Shown piece after piece: positions 1 through 8,213 of a stretch of DNA of 64,000 nucleotides (its first letter is position 1; each line of letters starts with the position of its first letter). Under the pieces are notes generated by a model. The model was not told the origin of the DNA, did no database searches, and saw nothing but the letters and a program-made list of their open reading frames with translations. The DNA lies in contig JAUIAM010000012.1 of NCBI GenBank assembly GCA_030425485.1, positions 1 through 64,000 of the forward strand, given 5' to 3'. The translations under genes and the position numbers were made by a program. The stretch is from Verrucomicrobiia bacterium (lineage in GTDB: Bacteria; Verrucomicrobiota; Verrucomicrobiia; Opitutales; Cerasicoccaceae).

Positions 1-1148
1 TTCTTCTTCGGGGAGCGCCCAGGGAAGGTCAGCTCGGCTACGCCGGACTTGTCCAGCTCGCCCAGCCCGTGCTGCACGAGTTTGGCGTACTGGTCGCGGG
101 TCGCTTTGGCTACGGGGAGCTTAAGCTTCTTTTTCTTGGCCATGTCCAGCGCAATGCCAGAGTCCTTGGCCGCGTGGGCGGCAGAGAAGAAGCAGTCGTG
201 GTCGCGCTGAATCATGTCTTCGGCGTCGGTTTCGAGCACGCGGCTATTGGCACCGGTCTGCGAGAAGACTTGGCAGAGCATCTTCAGGTCCAGGCCGAGG
301 GCCTTGCCCAGACCGAGACCTTCGGCCAAGGCAGCGGTGTTGCTGTTCATGACCATGTTGACCAGTGCCTTGACCTCGGCGGCCTTGCCCGCCTGGCCGA
401 CATAGGTCAGGTCTTTGCTGAGGTCGCTGAGCAAGGGCTTTACCTGCGAAAAGACCGCTTCGTCGCCGCCAACCATGAGGTAGAGCGTACCGCTGCGGGC
501 CTGGGGAATAGACGATGCCATGCAACCCTCGAGCGTCTTGGCTCCGGCCTTGCGGGCCAGCTTCTCGATGTCGCGGTGGACGCCCGGGGCGACCGTGGCG
601 CAGTTGATGAAGATTTTGCCTTCGGCCTTCTGCAGGAGGTTGTCCTTCTTGGCAGAGAAAATCTTTTTCATTGCCGCATCGTTAGTGACGACGGTCACGA
701 TGATATCAGCCGCAGCCGTGACGGCGGTCAGCTTCGTCTCGGCCTGGCAGCCAAGCTCCTTGGCCAAGGCTTTTGCGCCCGGGCGGTACTTGTCGTAAAC
801 GGCTGTAATCTCGTACCCGCAGTCCTTGAGGCGGCGGGCCATGTTTGCTCCCATGCGCCCCACACCGACAACGGCCACGCTCGGCCTGGTGGAACGACGA
901 GTCGCGGTCTTCTTGATTGCCTTGCGGGTTGCCTTCTTGGCTGTGCGCTTGCGGGCTACCTTCTTCGTTGCGGCCTTACGAGCGGTTTTTTTAACCGCCT
1001 GTTTGCGGGCGACTTTCTTCGCTACGGCCTTCTTGGCTGCGCGCTTTGTAGCTGTTTTTTTTGTAGCAGCTTTTTTGGCGGTATGGGAAGTTTTCTTGGC
1101 GCTGCGCTTACGGGCAACTTTCTTGGCGGAGGTCTTCTTGGCTGGCAT
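1..1148 (-). CDS. NAD(P)-dependent 6-PGDH/3-hydroxyisobutyrate dehydrogenase-family enzyme with histone H1-like N-terminal tail (3' end cut off)
   Basis: Reading the minus strand from the ATG at 1148 gives 382 codons that stay open to the window edge, so the C-terminus is missing. Residues 1-88 are almost entirely Ala, Lys, Arg and Thr, with repeated AKK and ARK units like the tail of histone H1 or chlamydial Hc1. The enzyme then begins: a Rossmann dinucleotide site VGVGRMG (94-100), a region matching the family's substrate-binding segment, and the conserved lysine context AAEVKALVNM, the usual catalytic Lys. The family reduces or oxidises beta-hydroxyacids (glyoxylate/succinic semialdehyde reductase, 3-hydroxyisobutyrate dehydrogenase); the substrate cannot be told here. 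It lies 19 bp downstream of the MBL hydrolase on the same strand, so co-transcription is likely. The family is normally about 290 residues without a tail. Confidence 0.85.
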   Translation of the reverse strand, partial: MPAKKTSAKKVARKRSAKKTSHTAKKAATKKTATKRAAKKAVAKKVARKQAVKKTARKAATKKVARKRTAKKATRKAIKKTATRRSTRPSVAVVGVGRMGANMARRLKDCGYEITAVYDKYRPGAKALAKELGCQAETKLTAVTAAADIIVTVVTNDAAMKKIFSAKKDNLLQKAEGKIFINCATVAPGVHRDIEKLARKAGAKTLEGCMASSIPQARSGTLYLMVGGDEAVFSQVKPLLSDLSKDLTYVGQAGKAAEVKALVNMVMNSNTAALAEGLGLGKALGLDLKMLCQVFSQTGANSRVLETDAEDMIQRDHDCFFSAAHAAKDSGIALDMAKKKKLKLPVAKATRDQYAKLVQHGLGELDKSGVAELTFPGRSPKK

Positions 1149-1167
1149 AGGAGGGAATGCGTTGAGG

Positions 1168-1998
1168 TTAGCTGGCAAACAGGGGGTTGTGCTGGCGTTC
1201 TTCCGCCACGGTGGTCAGGGGGCCGTGCCCGGGGCAGAGGATGGTCTCTGGGGGCAGGGTGAGAATTTTATCGCGGATAGCGCCGAGGGCGTGGTCCCAG
1301 GCGTCGGCTGCGCCGCCAGCAGAACCGGCAAAGATGGCGTCGCCCACGATGGCCACGGGCTGCTTGAGCCCCTGGATAAAGTAGGTCGTGCCGCCAGGGG
1401 AGTGCCCGGAGGTCTCCAGCTCCTGGATGGCAAGTTGCCCGATCTGTATCGTCTGGCAACTGGCGAGCGGCTCGGCTCCCGCGGTGGGCTCCTTGCCCGA
1501 GACAAAAGCAGGCGGCTGGCCGGTTTGATTTTTCAGCACATGAAGGTCTTTGATGTGATCGCCGTGCGTGTGGGTGAGTAAAATGAGGTGCAGCTCTAGC
1601 CCGTGCTGACGGATTGCGTTAATCATGGGCGAGGCGTCGGCTCCGGTATCAAAGGCAACGGCGTGCTTGGTGGCGGGGTCATAGACGAGGTAGGAGTTGA
1701 CCGTCATCTCCTCGTAGCCGGGAACCGGGTAGGGGGTGTTGAAGCACAGGAGCCCCTCGACGCTGTGGTCGGCGGGTTTGTAATCACCCTTGGCCAGGGC
1801 TACGAGGGCGTCTGCGCCGAGGTGGAGGAAGGGGGCGACGGCGCGCAGGGCAGCTTCGTCGGTTTCGCCTTCGAGGAGGGCTTCGAGCTTGGCTTCAGGG
1901 ATGCCTGCTTTTTCGCAAAGGGCCGCGCTATTCAGACCCAAACCCTTTTGTGCCTTGCCAAGCACGTCTTCTGCGTTGTCTTCAAGAGGGATTGGCAT
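1168..1998 (-). CDS. MBL-fold metallo-hydrolase, glyoxalase II-like, with N-terminal helical domain
   Basis: 276 residues from the ATG at 1998; an ATG three codons upstream (2007) is also possible. The metal-binding signature THTHGDH is at residues 142-148, followed by a GHSPGG motif, VGDAIF and PGHGP, which together supply the His/Asp ligands of a dinuclear metal site as in hydroxyacylglutathione hydrolases. Residues 1-70 are a predicted helical segment with spacing reminiscent of an XRE-like helix-turn-helix, not part of the hydrolase fold. The substrate is unknown; a thioester such as a glutathione or lactoyl adduct is typical for the subfamily. The start codon overlaps the start of the divergent lipoprotein gene by two bases. 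It probably heads a short operon with the dehydrogenase that follows. Confidence 0.85.
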   Translation of the reverse strand: MPIPLEDNAEDVLGKAQKGLGLNSAALCEKAGIPEAKLEALLEGETDEAALRAVAPFLHLGADALVALAKGDYKPADHSVEGLLCFNTPYPVPGYEEMTVNSYLVYDPATKHAVAFDTGADASPMINAIRQHGLELHLILLTHTHGDHIKDLHVLKNQTGQPPAFVSGKEPTAGAEPLASCQTIQIGQLAIQELETSGHSPGGTTYFIQGLKQPVAIVGDAIFAGSAGGAADAWDHALGAIRDKILTLPPETILCPGHGPLTTVAEERQHNPLFAS

Positions 1999-3064
1999 GA
2001 AGAGCAAAGTACACGAAGCGCGTGCCCTGACAAGGCTTTCCGTTATATCGTTGGGACTATTCCTGACGCTGCTCGCCGGCTGTGTGTCGAGTGGCGTCGA
2101 TCACCGCGAGGTCAGTGTGCCCCGTATGGGCCCTCGCAAGCTCGCCCCGACGGGCTACCTCGTTTCCCGTGAGATACAGGAGGCGTCCGGCATCGCGAAA
2201 AGTGATCTCTACGACGATGTGTACTGGGTACATAACGACAGCGGCGACGCGCCCCGGGTTTTTCCCGTTACCCCCAGCGGCGAAAACATCGGGCCCACCG
2301 CGGGCAGGGGAATCGCGATCAAGGGAGCCGTCAACCGCGATTGGGAAGACATCGCCAGCGACCATGACGGCAACCTCCTCATCGGGGCTTTTGGCAACAA
2401 CGCCAATAAGCGCAAGGATCTCAGCGTATACGTGGTGCCAGAGCCGAACCCCTTCCACGATACCGAGGCGCAGGTTTCGCGGCGCGTGCCGTTTCACTTT
2501 CCCGAGCAGAAAGCCTTTCCGCCCGAGGACAGGAACTTCGATGTCGAGGCGCTCTTTGTCGCAGCGGGTGACTGGTACGTACTGACCAAGCACCGCGCGG
2601 ATACCTATACGCGCCTGTATCGATTTGATGGATACAGCGAAACCGAGTCCAACCCGCTGACGTTGCTCGGGAGCTTTGGGGCGCGCGGGATGGTGACGGC
2701 GGCGGATTCCCTGCCCAGCGGCGAGCGCGTGGCAGTCCTTGTTTATCAAACCCTCTGGGTCTTTGAGCCACCCGAAACACCATTTAGCCAGAAGAAAGCC
2801 CAGCCCCCGATTAAGTTCGGTGCGAACGGACGGCCCGGTGCTAGCAAGGTAGCCATCCAGCCCCGTTATGACCTGCGGCGTTTATTCGCAGGAAAAATCT
2901 ACTGGCTCCCCATCCACGCGGGGCAGTGCGAGGGCGTGTGCTTTATCGACAAGCGCACGCTCTTGATCGTGAACGAAGCACCGGACCCCAAGGGCATCTT
3001 TGGCGGAGAGTCTCGCGGGCGGCTCTTCGAGGTAAAGGTCGAAGATATGCAGCGTGTGCAATAG
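1997..3064 (+). CDS. Predicted lipoprotein with beta-propeller-like repeats
   Basis: 355 residues. The chosen ATG at 1997 puts a signal peptide with lipobox LLAGC at residues about 24-28, so the protein is expected to be lipid-anchored outside the cytoplasmic membrane; longer upstream frames lack this fit. The mature part contains WVHNDSGD, followed further on by RDWEDIA, a pair I associate with uncharacterised beta-propeller proteins of bacteria that resemble SMP-30 or phytase-like folds. No catalytic residues can be assigned. It is transcribed away from the MBL hydrolase gene, and the two ATG codons share two bases, so both promoters must lie inside the opposite coding sequence. Confidence 0.75.
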   Translation: MKSKVHEARALTRLSVISLGLFLTLLAGCVSSGVDHREVSVPRMGPRKLAPTGYLVSREIQEASGIAKSDLYDDVYWVHNDSGDAPRVFPVTPSGENIGPTAGRGIAIKGAVNRDWEDIASDHDGNLLIGAFGNNANKRKDLSVYVVPEPNPFHDTEAQVSRRVPFHFPEQKAFPPEDRNFDVEALFVAAGDWYVLTKHRADTYTRLYRFDGYSETESNPLTLLGSFGARGMVTAADSLPSGERVAVLVYQTLWVFEPPETPFSQKKAQPPIKFGANGRPGASKVAIQPRYDLRRLFAGKIYWLPIHAGQCEGVCFIDKRTLLIVNEAPDPKGIFGGESRGRLFEVKVEDMQRVQ

Positions 3065-3069
3065 CGGGA

Positions 3070-3585
3070 TCACTGTTCCTGTTGATTACTCAGGAATTCT
3101 TTCGTAAACGACTCCGGGTCGGTATAGTTTCGTGGCCCGTAGTTTTCATGTGCCCCCTCTTTTGTCCAGGCACAGTACATGGTTTTGATATCGTCATCAT
3201 CGGAGCCGAAGGTCTTCTCGAGCGTGTAGTAGGCGTAACCCTCCGGGGTGCGGGTAATGATGGCGCAGTAGCATAAGGTTATGCCCAATGGCTCCTCAAA
3301 CGTAATCAGGTAGGATTGCCCCTCCTCGATGGTTTCTATGCTCAGCGCGTCGGCGAACGGCTTGTCCACCATATCCTGAGCGACTGTTTTTAGCTGCTTC
3401 TCACCGCCCTGCGAGATAGACTCGAAGAAAGTACTATTGTCCTGGAATAACCAATACGGTATGGCCTTGTGCTCAAACTGGTAGATGGACTGCTCGCGCT
3501 CACTGCTTGCAAATTGCGCGAGCAAGGAGCTCTGGAAGCAGAACAAAAGGCATGCGATGAGGGGGATGGCGATGCGTGGTTTCAT
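3070..3585 (-). CDS. Hypothetical exported protein
   Basis: 171 residues beginning with a clear Sec signal peptide (basic MKPR, then a hydrophobic stretch ending near LLAQFASS, with a plausible signal peptidase I site after LAQ-FA). The mature protein is acidic and has two adjacent cysteines separated by one residue (CYC, near residue 101) plus one more Cys, so a disulfide is possible. I recognise no family. It is convergent with the lipoprotein gene (5 bp between stops), and 67 bp separate its start from the end of the PPK2 gene upstream on the same strand. Confidence 0.65.
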   Translation of the reverse strand: MKPRIAIPLIACLLFCFQSSLLAQFASSEREQSIYQFEHKAIPYWLFQDNSTFFESISQGGEKQLKTVAQDMVDKPFADALSIETIEEGQSYLITFEEPLGITLCYCAIITRTPEGYAYYTLEKTFGSDDDDIKTMYCAWTKEGAHENYGPRNYTDPESFTKEFLSNQQEQ

Positions 3586-3652
3586 GCCTTGAGATTACAT
3601 CGCTGAGTCTACGCCATTGCAATGTAATTGTGGGACAGAGGGACCGTTGCTA

Positions 3653-4747
3653 TCAGTAGTACTGCCGTACCTTCATGTCCTGCGGGGTGGGGATGCGGTG
3701 GTATTCCTCGTGGTGGACGCGTTCGGGAAGGACGATATCGTCCTTCTCAACTTCCCTATAGGGTATCTGCTCAAGCAGGTGGTGGATGCAGTTCAGGCGG
3801 GCGTGTTTCTTGTCGTTGCCCTCGACGACGTGCCAGGGCGCGTAGGGGAAGTTCGTGCGCTCAAAGTTGTCCTCCTTGGCCTTGGTGTAGTCCTCCCAGC
3901 GTACGCGTGACTGCAAGTCCATCGGGCTGAGCTTCCACTGCTTGAGCGGGTCGTGGATGCGGCACTGGAAGCGGAACTCCTGCTCCTCGTCGGTGATGGA
4001 AAACCAGTACTTGATGAGCGTAATGCCGCTGTTGACCAGCATCTGCTCAAACATGGGCACGTCGCGGTAAAACTCCTCGACCTGCTCCTCGGTGCAAAAG
4101 CCCATCACGCGCTCGACGCCGGCGCGGTTGTACCAACTGCGGTCAAAGAGGGCGATCTCGCCTCCGGCGGGCAGGTGGGGGACGTAGCGCTGGAAGTACC
4201 ACTGGGTCTTTTCGCGATCGGTCGGGGCGGGCAGGGCGGTAACGCGGCACACGCGGGGGTTCAGGCGTTGGGTGATGCGCTTGATGACGCCTCCCTTGCC
4301 CGCGGCGTCGCGCCCTTCGAAGATAACGAGGACCTTGGCCTTCGTTTCGACCACCCAGTCCTGCATCTTGACCAGCTCGATCTGGAGGCGGCGCAGCTCC
4401 TGAAAGTAAAAGCGTCGGAAGTCGCGGCGCTCCTGCTCGTCCGGCGTTTCCTTGAGACCAATCTTGCGCGCGAGGTGCTCCTCGAAGAGGTCCTCCATGT
4501 CGTGCTCAAGCTCCTCTACGAGGTCGTCGAGAAGCTCCTCGTGCAGGCTCTCGTATGCGCTTGGCTCCTTTTGTGGTGCCAGCTCGGACATGATCGCCTT
4601 GCGCCTGCTCGAACGCTTGGGCGCGGTCTTTTTCTTGGGCGTGCTGCGCGCGGTTTTCCTGGCGTGCGCGGCAGGCTTGGCAGCCTTCTTGGGCGTGGTC
4701 GTTACGGTTGGTTTACGGGAGACGGCTTTTTTGCGTGCTGCGCTCAT
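3653..4747 (-). CDS. ppk2: PPK2-family polyphosphate kinase with Lys-rich N-terminal tail
   Basis: 364 residues. PPK2 enzymes transfer phosphate between inorganic polyphosphate and nucleotides. The P-loop GRDAAGKGG is at 145-153 and the lid/Walker B region FDRSWYNRAG at 201-210, followed by YWFSIT and the conserved RWEDYTKA stretch, all typical of class I PPK2. Residues 1-52 are a Lys/Ala/Thr/Arg-rich, probably disordered tail (KKAVSRKP, PKKKTAPKR) unrelated to the kinase fold and similar in composition to the tail on the dehydrogenase at the left edge. An internal ATG (4591, MSELAPQ) would give a tail-less form, so the tail depends on the start choice; the open, compositionally consistent frame favours the long form. 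Confidence 0.9.
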   Translation of the reverse strand: MSAARKKAVSRKPTVTTTPKKAAKPAAHARKTARSTPKKKTAPKRSSRRKAIMSELAPQKEPSAYESLHEELLDDLVEELEHDMEDLFEEHLARKIGLKETPDEQERRDFRRFYFQELRRLQIELVKMQDWVVETKAKVLVIFEGRDAAGKGGVIKRITQRLNPRVCRVTALPAPTDREKTQWYFQRYVPHLPAGGEIALFDRSWYNRAGVERVMGFCTEEQVEEFYRDVPMFEQMLVNSGITLIKYWFSITDEEQEFRFQCRIHDPLKQWKLSPMDLQSRVRWEDYTKAKEDNFERTNFPYAPWHVVEGNDKKHARLNCIHHLLEQIPYREVEKDDIVLPERVHHEEYHRIPTPQDMKVRQYY

Positions 4748-4928
4748 GGTCTGGCGTTTTTAGGTAAGTGGATAGCTGGACTGGAGTCTGGTTTAAGTTA
4801 AAGTGCGTAAGCTCGGCTCGTCAAAGCCCGGATTGTGGCAGTATTGTAACACGAATCCGGGCTCCAAGCGGGCCAAAAGGATTGATTTACAGCGGAATAA
4901 GCGTAACTTACGGGCTTTCTCCTCCAAC

Positions 4929-5372
4929 ATGCTGCAACCGCGTCAACAGGAAGAAACCGCCACCCCGCCGATCGATACCGTTCGCGAGGACAAGTCAACT
5001 GGCGGCTTGAAGCGCATCTATAACGCCTTTCGCTACAGCCTGCAAGGTATCGGCTCGGCGCTAAAGCAGGAGTCGGCTTTCCGCCAGGAGATGATGCTCT
5101 TCATCCTGCTGGTGCCTGTGGCGGTACTGCTGCCCGTTAGCTGGATGGGCACGGCCATCATGCTCAGCAGCCTGTTTCTGGTCCTGGTCGTTGAGCTGCT
5201 CAACAGCGCGATCGAGTGGACGGTGGACTACGTGAGCCAGGAGACGCACCCCTTTGCCCGTCGGGCCAAGGACATGGGGAGCGCGGCGGTCTTCTTCTCC
5301 CTGCTCAACGTGCTCATCACCTGGGTGCTGGTCATTTTCCACGCCTGGCAAGAAGGCCGATTCGGCGGGTAG
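4929..5372 (+). CDS. dgkA: Diacylglycerol kinase (prokaryotic DgkA type)
   Basis: 147 residues from the ATG at 4929; an upstream in-frame start at 4803 would add 42 residues of unlikely composition. DgkA is an integral membrane enzyme that phosphorylates diacylglycerol to phosphatidate, recycling lipid. After a polar N-terminus of about 30 residues there is the conserved N-terminal amphipathic segment with FRQE, then three transmembrane helices, the NSAIEW motif and RAKDMGSAAV, the family's active-site signatures. No Shine-Dalgarno sequence is visible before the start. It is divergent from the PPK2 gene. Confidence 0.9.
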   Translation: MLQPRQQEETATPPIDTVREDKSTGGLKRIYNAFRYSLQGIGSALKQESAFRQEMMLFILLVPVAVLLPVSWMGTAIMLSSLFLVLVVELLNSAIEWTVDYVSQETHPFARRAKDMGSAAVFFSLLNVLITWVLVIFHAWQEGRFGG

Positions 5373-5390
5373 GCATTTAGCAGTTTTGAT

Positions 5391-5541
5391 TTTTGAACCG
5401 CAGAGACGCAGGCGCAGAGAGCTTCAGATTTTTTTATGCCTTTTTGCGGCCCGAAGAACTTGTCTAGCGTTACTATTGGCAGTGGCTTAAGCTTCGCACG
5501 CCCCTGCGAGACTGCGTTGCGTTCTTTGCGTGAGAAAAAAT
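5391..5541. repeat. Intergenic repeat remnants (CTCTGCG/TTTGCG family)
   Basis: The 291 bp between dgkA and the permease gene hold no gene I can support. Bases 5391-5428, read on the minus strand, give CTGAAGCTCTCTGCG, then GCGTCTCTGCGGTTC. Bases 5511-5540 carry GTTCTTTGCGTGAGA. Bases 5456-5473 carry GAACTTGTCTAGCGTTAC. The same modules recur at 13124-13181, and shorter versions at 10048-10066 and 43191-43222. Confidence 0.6.
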
Positions 5542-5663
5542 GCCTCTCTCGCCAAGACCTCTATGTTTTTGAGGCAGAATAAAGTGCCCCAGAGCTAAAC
5601 GGGTCCGGGCATTTTGGCGGTCTTGCGATGGTTCCGCACTCAGCGCTCATCATTCATTCCTTA

Positions 5664-6659
5664 TTAGGCTCCCGCACTCCACTCGGGCCAGTTGGCTAAA
5701 ATGTCGTCGATGACGGCGGTGGCGCAGCGGTAGCCGTTTTCCAGGGCGGCGTCGAAGGCGGGGAAGGTGTTTTCGTCGCTAAAGTGCTGCGAGGCGCATT
5801 CGCCGGGAGGCGGTTCGGTAAAATTGCTGGCGGTGCGCAGGAGCAGGGCACGGTGGCGGTTGGCTCGCCCGAGCTTTGAGAGGTGGTCGATAGCGTGGAG
5901 GGTGCCGCTGTCCTCCATGCCACAGATGGTAAAGGTGCCTGAGTTCTTGGTCCAGTGTTTGGTCCACTTGCGGGCCCACTCAGTGGCGATTTTTCCATGA
6001 AAATAGCGTGCGCTGGACATGCAGGCGCCTCGGGTGACGACGGGCGCGTGCGCCGTGGGCAAGTCGGAGGGGAAATGGTTGAGGTAGGCGGCCTTGGCCT
6101 CTGCTTCCACCAGTGGCACATTCTGGCAGAGGGACAGAGCTTTTTGCACAAGGCCGCCATTCAACTCAAAGACTTGATAATCGCGCACGAGATCCTCGGC
6201 CCCGTACTTGGGCTGTCCGTAGGGCTCCTGTGCACCGAGGGGGAGGATGCCCGTTTCCCAATTTTCGGGGATTTCCCGCGCATCGATTTCAAAGCCAAAA
6301 TCACCGTCAACGCACCAGTCTGCCCACACGGGTGTACCGAGCGTGGCGGTGGTGGGGTCGGCTCCACCGATGCCGCAAATGAGCCAGACACTTTCGCTGG
6401 CATCGACTTCGGGGCACAGGCCGAGAGCCATGATGGAGATGGCGGTGTTTGCCGTGCCGACGCCTGCGATGAGCGCGAGGATGTCGCCCTCCTGGCCGAG
6501 ATAGACCTCGTCGAGCCCAGTGGCGGCGAGCTCGACCTTTTCCAGCTCCATGCGTTCGCGAAAAAGGGTCAACTCGCCCGCCCGGTCCTGGGGCTCAAAC
6601 ATGGTGACGAGAATGACTTTCGGACAAACCGGCATAGGTTTAGAATGAGAGCGAATCAC
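5664..6659 (-). CDS. Purine nucleoside permease (NUP family)
   Basis: 331 residues (a start at M9, 6635, is equally possible). The sequence matches the NUP family, first described in yeast nucleoside uptake and common in proteobacteria: PKVILVTMFEP near the start, VWLICGIGGADP, DYQVFELN, RGACMSSARYFHG and GTFTICGMEDSGTLHAI. The fold is related to nucleoside phosphorylases, so despite the permease name a cytosolic or periplasmic purine nucleoside-binding or cleaving role is possible. No membrane-spanning segments are evident. It stands alone, divergent from trkA. Confidence 0.85.
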   Translation of the reverse strand: MIRSHSKPMPVCPKVILVTMFEPQDRAGELTLFRERMELEKVELAATGLDEVYLGQEGDILALIAGVGTANTAISIMALGLCPEVDASESVWLICGIGGADPTTATLGTPVWADWCVDGDFGFEIDAREIPENWETGILPLGAQEPYGQPKYGAEDLVRDYQVFELNGGLVQKALSLCQNVPLVEAEAKAAYLNHFPSDLPTAHAPVVTRGACMSSARYFHGKIATEWARKWTKHWTKNSGTFTICGMEDSGTLHAIDHLSKLGRANRHRALLLRTASNFTEPPPGECASQHFSDENTFPAFDAALENGYRCATAVIDDILANWPEWSAGA

Positions 6660-6839
6660 GCACTTGTAAACAGAATCCTTGGGGAATTGTGCAGGGGGTT
6701 GACCCCCGAAAAAAGGCTTTCATTGGCGCGCGGCTTGAGTGATGATACCCGCAATATGCTTACGGCGGGGATACGTACGGGGGGAAAGCCATGCAACGGG
6801 TATGGCGCTTGAGCACGTGTTGCCTGCAAACGCTTGATT

Positions 6840-8189
6840 ATGAAGATACTGGTAGTAGGCGCGGGGGATGTTGGCCGCTTTTTGAGTCAGACCCTCAGTG
6901 AAAAGGGTCATGATGTGACCGTAATTGAAACGTCGGAGACCACCGCGCAGGACGTGGACGAATCCGCTAACGTGCGCGTGGTGGAGGGCAATGGTGCCTC
7001 GGCCGAGTGCCTGCAAAAGGCGGGCATCAGCGATATGGACTTCTGCATCGCTATGACCAGTGACGACCGCACGAACCTCATCGCTTGTTCACTGGCTAAA
7101 GCCCTGGGCGCGGGGGCGACGATTGCCCGTGTGCACGATCAGACCTACAGTGACAATTCGATCGTGAACTACCAACTGCACTTCGGGATCGACTTCTTGC
7201 TCAACCCCGAGGCGCTCAGCGCGGTCGAGCTGGCCAAGTCCATCCGTCACCCCGGACGCGTGGCGGTGGAGAATTTTGCCCGCGGTGAGATCGAGGTGCA
7301 GCAACTGCGCCTGGCCCAAAAGTCGCGTTACGTGGGTAAACCCTTGCGCGAAGTACGCCTCCCCGCAGGGGTGCGCATCGGTATCGTCCAGCGAGAGGGG
7401 AAGCTCGTCATTCCCGATGCGGGATCGACGCTTGAGCCCGGCGACCTCGTAACCCTGGTCGGCTTGACCAGTGCGCTGATGGAGGCCCGCCCGTACTTTG
7501 AGCCGGACAAGAGCTCAGACCGCATTCGTGTCGTGCTGTTCGGTGGGTCGGAGACGGCCATTGCGCTCATTCGCCTGCTGAAAAACCCGCGCTTTAAAAT
7601 CCGCGTCATCGAGGGCGATGCCAAAGTCTGCCGCCACCTGGCCGAGCGTTTTCCCCATGTGACCGTGATTCACGGTTCGGCTACGTCGCTGCGGCTGATG
7701 GAGGAAGAGCAGATCGGGAGCGCCGACTACTTTGTCGCCTGCACCAAGGACGACGAGGACAACATCATGACCTGCCTGCAGGCCAACAAGCTGGGCGCGG
7801 GTCACGTGCAACTGGTTATCAATAAGCCTGACTATGAGGACGTGCTGGACCAGCTCAAGGATACGCTCGGGGTGGAGCTGGCCGTTGCGCCGCGCATTGC
7901 CACCATGCAGGAGCTCCTGCGCTATATCAGCCTCGACCGCTATACCGAGCTTTCCACCATGCCCGATAACACGGGTAAGATCATCGAGCTTCAAGTCGCT
8001 TCAGACAGCCCCTGCGTGAACAAGAAAATCCGCGAGGTTTCCATGCCGCCTGGGGCGATCATTGTGGTGCTTTTGCACAAGTTCCAAGCCAAGGTGCCGG
8101 GGGCTGACGACGTTATCCTGCCCGGCGATCGCCTTGTCATCATCGTCCGTGAGGACAGCCTCAAGCCGCTCATCAAGCTCTTTGGCTAG
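6840..8189 (+). CDS. trkA: Trk potassium uptake system NAD-binding regulator TrkA
   Basis: 449 residues from the ATG at 6840. TrkA is the peripheral cytoplasmic subunit that binds NAD(H)/ATP and gates the TrkH channel. Two tandem RCK units are visible: the first Rossmann motif VVGAGDVGRF at about residues 5-14 with TrkA-C after residue 140, the second starting at VVLFGGSETA near residue 229 with its own TrkA-C ending at the C-terminus. Length is close to the E. coli protein (458). trkH follows after 24 bp, so the pair is an operon. Confidence 0.95.
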   Translation: MKILVVGAGDVGRFLSQTLSEKGHDVTVIETSETTAQDVDESANVRVVEGNGASAECLQKAGISDMDFCIAMTSDDRTNLIACSLAKALGAGATIARVHDQTYSDNSIVNYQLHFGIDFLLNPEALSAVELAKSIRHPGRVAVENFARGEIEVQQLRLAQKSRYVGKPLREVRLPAGVRIGIVQREGKLVIPDAGSTLEPGDLVTLVGLTSALMEARPYFEPDKSSDRIRVVLFGGSETAIALIRLLKNPRFKIRVIEGDAKVCRHLAERFPHVTVIHGSATSLRLMEEEQIGSADYFVACTKDDEDNIMTCLQANKLGAGHVQLVINKPDYEDVLDQLKDTLGVELAVAPRIATMQELLRYISLDRYTELSTMPDNTGKIIELQVASDSPCVNKKIREVSMPPGAIIVVLLHKFQAKVPGADDVILPGDRLVIIVREDSLKPLIKLFG

Positions 8190-8213
8190 GCCAAGAATGC
8201 CAACTTTCCAGGT

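Noticed and set aside
69-1262. Plus-strand frame of 397 codons
   Set aside because: Antisense to the dehydrogenase with its Lys-rich tail; the repeats in its C-terminal half are the mirror of the AKK-coding repeats.
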